From the NCBI GenBank assembly GCA_012517735.1, contig JAAYUK010000169.1, positions 1 to 37,314 on the forward strand: DNA of 37,314 nt, read 5' to 3'. The notes under the pieces were generated by a model, which saw only the letters and a list, made by a program, of their open reading frames with translations, was not told where the DNA came from and searched no databases. The stretch comes from Nitrospiraceae bacterium (lineage in GTDB: Bacteria; Nitrospirota; Thermodesulfovibrionia; Thermodesulfovibrionales; Dissulfurispiraceae). Each line of letters starts with the position of its first letter. Position 1 is the first letter of the stretch. Shown piece after piece: positions 33,874 to 37,314 of the stretch. A program made the translations under genes and the position numbers.

Positions 33874-34431
33874 ATGTCGTCGCGGATTCTGACCCTGCCG
33901 AATTGCGTAACCCTTATCAGGATTCTGCTGGTGCCGGTCTTTGTTGCCGCCGTTTTTGCGGGGCAGTATGCAGCGGCTCTCCTGCTTTTTGCTACGGCGG
34001 CGCTCTCCGATGGTCTCGACGGGTGGCTTGCGCGCAAGCGCAATGAGCGCACCGAGCTGGGAGCATTCCTCGATCCGCTTGCCGACAAGGCGCTGCTGAT
34101 TACCGCGGTGGTTGTGCTTTCGGCATTCGGGTGGATTCCGCTCTGGCTTGCGGTGGCGCTCATCGGCCGGGATCTGGTAATCGTGCTCGGGTATGTGTTC
34201 CTCTCCCGGCTGTCCGGCATGAAGCAGGTGCGCGTGACCTGGGCGGGAAAGACGGCGATCGCTGCCGAGATGGTGCTCTTCACCTATGTGCTGGTCTGGC
34301 TGGCCTCTCCCGGCATTCCTGACCCGGCATTCTGGATGTTTCTGATCGTTGCAGCACTCTCGGTCGGTTCGGGAGTGCATTATATCTATCGGGGATTTGT
34401 GCAGACCAATGACCATACCAGCCCCTGTTGA
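33874..34431 (+). CDS. pgsA: CDP-alcohol phosphatidyltransferase, probable phosphatidylglycerophosphate synthase
   Basis: The protein has 185 residues, normal for PgsA, with about five hydrophobic helices. The family motif D-G-x2-[AD]-R-x8-G-x3-D-x3-D is seen in SDGLDGWLARKRNE followed by ELGAFLDPLADK (about residues 45-71). It would transfer a phosphatidyl group from CDP-diacylglycerol to glycerol 3-phosphate in phosphatidylglycerol synthesis. The LPNCVTLIRI start is typical of PgsA. A cardiolipin- or phosphatidylserine-type member of the family is less likely. The DUF512 gene starts inside its last codons. Confidence 0.88.
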   Translation: MSSRILTLPNCVTLIRILLVPVFVAAVFAGQYAAALLLFATAALSDGLDGWLARKRNERTELGAFLDPLADKALLITAVVVLSAFGWIPLWLAVALIGRDLVIVLGYVFLSRLSGMKQVRVTWAGKTAIAAEMVLFTYVLVWLASPGIPDPAFWMFLIVAALSVGSGVHYIYRGFVQTNDHTSPC

Positions 34432-35725
34432 AATCGAATCGGTCGAATCCGGCAGTCTCGCGGAGCAGGCCGGGATCAAGGCCGGTGATCGTCTCGTATC
34501 GATCAACCGCAAGCGGGTGCGCGACGTTATCGACCTGATGGTTTACGGCAGCGATCCGGAGCTTCGGATTGTTGTGCAGCGGGGTCCGGAACGGATATCG
34601 TATCTGCTTCATCGGGGAGAGGATTGGCAGACACCATTGGGGATCGGGCTCAAACCGATGCGGGTGCGCACCTGCGGGAACAAATGTCTTTTCTGTTTTG
34701 TCCTTCAGTTGCCCAAAGGACTGAGGAAACCGCTCTACCTCAAGGATGAAGACTACCGCTTCTCGTTCCTCTATGGAAACTATATCACCCTGACGAATCT
34801 GCGCCGTGAGGAGAAACGCCGCATTGTCGAGCAGCACCTGAGTCCACTGTATATTTCGGTGCATGCGACAAACCACCAGGTGCGCAATGTGCTGATCGGT
34901 AACGAGACGGCGCCTGACATCCTCAAGGAGCTGAAATACTTTGCGGGGCACGGCATTCGCATGCATACCCAGATCGTGCTCTGCCCGGGATACAATGACG
35001 GGAAAGTGCTTGCCACGACGATCAACGATCTGTACCGGCTTTATCCCTATGTCCAGTCGATCGCAGTGGTTCCGGTCGGCCTGACGGCACATCGACGAAA
35101 GGCTCTTGCCCCGGTCACGAAGGCCGGCGCCGAGGCGGCGCTTGATATGATCCACCGGTTTCAGCACCGCTTCCGGAGAAAACACGGCGAGGCGATCGTG
35201 TTTGCTGCCGATGAGCTCTATCTCAAAGCCGGCAGGGAGATTCCGCCGCTCAAGGCGTATGACGAACTGCCCCAGATCGAAAACGGCGTCGGCATGATTG
35301 CGCTGTTTCAGCAGCAGGCACGACGGCTGAAGCTGCCGGAGTTCGATACCCAACAGCGCTTTGTCACCGTGACCGGAACGTCGTTCGCTCCGGTACTGGG
35401 CCAGTTTGCCGAGCGGCTCAAACGGCGCGGGGTCGAACTTGAGGTCGTGGCGGTCGAGAATGAATTTTTCGGGAAGAGCGTGACGGTCGCGGGACTGCTG
35501 ACCGGCCGCGATATTATGCGCACGCTCTCGGGAACGCTTCGTGCAACCGATCTGCTGCTCATTCCGGATGTCATGATGCGCGAGGGAGATCAGGTGTTCC
35601 TTGACGATGTGACGGCCCAGGATGTGGAGGACATACTCGGCGTGCGCACGGTTGTCATTCCGTCGACGCCGAAAGGTCTTGTTGAAAGTATGGTGCAAGC
35701 AAAAGAATCATCAAGGGGGAAGTAA
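34409..35725 (+). CDS. DUF512 family radical SAM protein with N-terminal PDZ-like domain
   Basis: The protein has 438 residues. The ATG at 34409 overlaps pgsA by 23 bp; the longer extension inside pgsA is rejected. A PDZ-like domain occupies about residues 1-68 (ESGSLAEQAGIKAGDRLVSIN). It is followed by an iron-sulfur motif CGNKCLFC giving C89, C93 and C96, and FVLQLPKGLRKPLYLKDEDYRFSFLYGN (long conserved block starting near residue 97). A C-terminal DUF512 part contains GTSFAPVLG and ENEFFGKSVTVAGLLTGRD. The CxxxCxxC spacing suggests a radical SAM enzyme. The family is found mainly in anaerobes and cyanobacteria and to my knowledge has no assigned reaction. Confidence 0.88.
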   Translation: MTIPAPVEIESVESGSLAEQAGIKAGDRLVSINRKRVRDVIDLMVYGSDPELRIVVQRGPERISYLLHRGEDWQTPLGIGLKPMRVRTCGNKCLFCFVLQLPKGLRKPLYLKDEDYRFSFLYGNYITLTNLRREEKRRIVEQHLSPLYISVHATNHQVRNVLIGNETAPDILKELKYFAGHGIRMHTQIVLCPGYNDGKVLATTINDLYRLYPYVQSIAVVPVGLTAHRRKALAPVTKAGAEAALDMIHRFQHRFRRKHGEAIVFAADELYLKAGREIPPLKAYDELPQIENGVGMIALFQQQARRLKLPEFDTQQRFVTVTGTSFAPVLGQFAERLKRRGVELEVVAVENEFFGKSVTVAGLLTGRDIMRTLSGTLRATDLLLIPDVMMREGDQVFLDDVTAQDVEDILGVRTVVIPSTPKGLVESMVQAKESSRGK

Positions 35726-35728
35726 CCT

Positions 35729-37018
35729 ATGGGTATGAGGCGATTCTGTTTCATGGTCATGATTGCGGCGCTTGCCGGGATGCTCGGAGTGCTGTGCACT
35801 GCCGAGGCAGCTGAAAAACCGGTGCCGACGATCTACTGGATGAGCGTTGCCACGCAGAACCAGACGATTCCGGGCATGCCTGCCGGTATGCCTCGCGGCA
35901 TGTTCGGCATGCCGGGCGGCGGTGGTCCAAAGCGCTCGCTGCTGCTCCAGATGAACTCGCCGATGCAGATTCCGGCGGTTCCGAACGAATTGCACGACAT
36001 CCCTGCCGGCATGAACATGGGGCCTTCGCTGCCGCTGGTCATTCCGCGTCAGGAGCGGGCAGTGCGGGAAGAGTACGAACAGCATGAAGAGCGCTTCGAG
36101 CGCGAGCGCATGCGGATCAAGGTATACTGGGGCTGCGGCGATACCGTCAGGCCGGGGCAGCCGAGAATTATCGACACTGCGTCGCTGAGCCCTGCCCAGA
36201 TCGGCCAGGCAATGCGCGGCTGGTCGCTGAGCCGGCAGACTCCTCCGGCTCCGGGCCGCATGCGTATTTATGCCCAGTGGCCCAACGAGCAGAAAGTGAT
36301 CGAAGTCCCTGCAAACGCATCGCTCGTGGGACAGCATTTTGTGCACGGCAACTTCTCACCCGACATCCGTTTTGCGATCGACCAGGCGCATGATTTTCTC
36401 GCGCCGGTTGAATTTACCGAAGTCAGCGGTGGGCTGGCCGACAGCATATCGTTCAGCTGGAGGATGATCCCGAACTCGCTCGGCTCGTTCGGCATGGCCA
36501 TGGCAACGACCGACGAAGGCGGCAGGGAGATGATCCTCTGGTCGTCGAGCGAGTCGTACGGACTCGGCTGGCAGCTCATGGACTACGTCTCATCGCCAGA
36601 TGTCCGCCGACTGGTGAAGGATCGGGTGATCATGCCGTCCGAGCAGACCAGCTGCAGGATACCGAAGGGCATCTTTGCCGCCGCACAGGGCGCTGTGCTC
36701 CAGTTTATTGCCTATGGCGATGACTTGCACTTCGGATGGCCCCCGAAGCCGAAGGATCCAATCTGGGGCGTAAAAGTCCGGTCCAAGTCCACCGGCATGC
36801 TGCCGCTCGGCATGGATATGGGCAATGCGGGAGAGCGACGGTCACAACGTTCCTACGATGCTCCCCGGGACGGAAACCAGCCGCCCCCTCCGCCTCCGCC
36901 GTCGTCCGGCTATGACAGCCCCCCACAGCAGGAGCAGCAGGAACAGCGCGCTGCGCCGCCGCCTCCGCGGGGGCCGGGCTTTGGCGATGTTATTCGCCGT
37001 GGACTCTTCGGGTTTTAA
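35729..37018 (+). CDS. Secreted protein of unknown function with Met/Gly-Pro and proline-rich low-complexity tracts
   Basis: The protein has 429 residues. The ATG at 35729 is 8 bp after AAGGGGGA. A signal peptide is evident (MIAALAGMLGVLCTAEA, cleavage near residue 28). Regions in order: a short beta start (PVPTIYWMSVATQ), a Met/Pro/Gly-rich stretch (PGMPAGMPRGMFGMPGGGG, about 48-66), an acidic helix (EEYEQHEERFERERM), and a larger probable beta domain (about 128-370) with VYWGCGDTVRPGQPRI, IYAQWPNEQKVIEVP and ILWSSSESYGLGWQL. The C-terminal tail has runs of proline and Gln/Arg (about 388-420) ending in VIRRGLFGF. I do not recognise the family. It follows the DUF512 gene by 3 bp and precedes aroE by 15 bp. 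A periplasmic or surface-exposed structural role is a guess. Confidence 0.85.
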   Translation: MGMRRFCFMVMIAALAGMLGVLCTAEAAEKPVPTIYWMSVATQNQTIPGMPAGMPRGMFGMPGGGGPKRSLLLQMNSPMQIPAVPNELHDIPAGMNMGPSLPLVIPRQERAVREEYEQHEERFERERMRIKVYWGCGDTVRPGQPRIIDTASLSPAQIGQAMRGWSLSRQTPPAPGRMRIYAQWPNEQKVIEVPANASLVGQHFVHGNFSPDIRFAIDQAHDFLAPVEFTEVSGGLADSISFSWRMIPNSLGSFGMAMATTDEGGREMILWSSSESYGLGWQLMDYVSSPDVRRLVKDRVIMPSEQTSCRIPKGIFAAAQGAVLQFIAYGDDLHFGWPPKPKDPIWGVKVRSKSTGMLPLGMDMGNAGERRSQRSYDAPRDGNQPPPPPPPSSGYDSPPQQEQQEQRAAPPPPRGPGFGDVIRRGLFGF

Positions 37019-37033
37019 CGGAGAGAGGGGAGC

Positions 37034-37314
37034 ATGATGCCGGAAATCAGCGGCAGAACACGAATTGCAGCGCTCTTCGGCTATCCGGTCGAGCATACGA
37101 AATCACCGCGCATGCAGAATGCAGCGTTTGCGGCAACGGGTATTGACGGCTGCTACGTTGCATTCAGTGTCCCCCCGCAGGAGCTTCCGGGAGCGGTGCA
37201 GGGCATCCGGTCGCTCGGCATGCTCGGGGTGAACCTGACCATACCGCACAAGGAGGCGGTTCTGCCGCTGCTCGATGAGATCGATCCCGAGGCGCAGTTT
37301 ATCGGCGCGGTCAA
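37034..37314 (+). CDS. aroE: Shikimate dehydrogenase, N-terminal part (3'-truncated by window edge)
   Basis: The frame runs from the ATG at 37034 (or 37037) to the window end without a stop, giving 93 residues. A GAGAGGGGAG ribosome site lies just upstream. The start has the AroE pattern RIAALFGYPVEHTKSPRMQN, where the shikimate-binding S-x-S is here T-K-S, and GVNLTIPHKEAVLPLLDE carrying the catalytic Lys. The enzyme reduces 3-dehydroshikimate to shikimate with NADPH in aromatic amino acid synthesis. The NADPH-binding half lies beyond the window. Confidence 0.93.
   Translation, partial: MMPEISGRTRIAALFGYPVEHTKSPRMQNAAFAATGIDGCYVAFSVPPQELPGAVQGIRSLGMLGVNLTIPHKEAVLPLLDEIDPEAQFIGAV

Noticed and set aside
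34280-35698. A 472-codon minus-strand open frame opposite the DUF512 gene
   Set aside because: It has the same register effect as above; the + strand gene has clear PDZ and iron-sulfur motifs.

Overview
The window is a dense stretch of chromosome from a Gram-negative, anaerobic or facultatively anaerobic bacterium. GC content is moderately high by eye. Evidence for an outer membrane is a TonB-dependent receptor, a lipid A type acyltransferase and an Mla lipid-transport operon. Evidence for anaerobic life is a class III (glycyl radical) ribonucleotide reductase. The gene set (CobN with ChlI/ChlD partners, DUF116 between fmt and rsmB, a DUF512 radical SAM protein, a LonB-like protease) fits Desulfuromonadales-like or Nitrospirota-like anaerobes. 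I cannot assign the organism more precisely. All genes are on the + strand except one methyltransferase. There is no rRNA, tRNA, CRISPR array, prophage or insertion sequence that I can support.

Region 1 (1-17655) is a corrinoid/cobalt block. It runs: TonB receptor (5' end cut off by the window edge), FecB/BtuF-type binding protein, FecCD/BtuC permease, BtuD ATPase, a two-gene ABC-2 exporter, a CobN-type metallochelatase large subunit, ChlI-like and ChlD-like AAA+ subunits. Nearly all junctions overlap or abut, so this reads as one operon. A consensus-like sigma70 promoter (13548-13577) and a cobalamin riboswitch (about 13626-13820) follow. They precede a second BtuF paralogue, then nrdD and nrdG. 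This suggests that cobalamin represses both extra uptake capacity and a B12-independent ribonucleotide reductase.

Region 2 (17656-25395) holds a possible terminator and promoter, a YprB-like DEDD nuclease, a XerC/D recombinase, a LonB-like ATP-dependent protease, a lipid A type acyltransferase, an HD-domain phosphohydrolase, a secreted glutaredoxin, and a convergent SAM methyltransferase on the minus strand.

Region 3 (25396-28125) is a hairpin-rich divergent intergenic region followed by mlaE-mlaF-mlaD, an ABC system for phospholipid transport between the membranes.

Region 4 (28126-37314) begins with an intergenic stretch of degenerate 7-bp repeats. It then carries a long housekeeping operon: def, fmt, DUF116, rsmB, a PASTA protein, rpe, a TPR protein, a pgsA-type phosphotransferase, a DUF512 radical SAM protein, an unrecognised secreted protein, and aroE cut off at the right edge.

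The points most worth a second look are the riboswitch-btuF2-nrdDG arrangement, the exporter embedded in the cobalt/corrinoid operon whose permease begins with a translated 9-bp tandem repeat, and a four-cysteine cluster in CobN.
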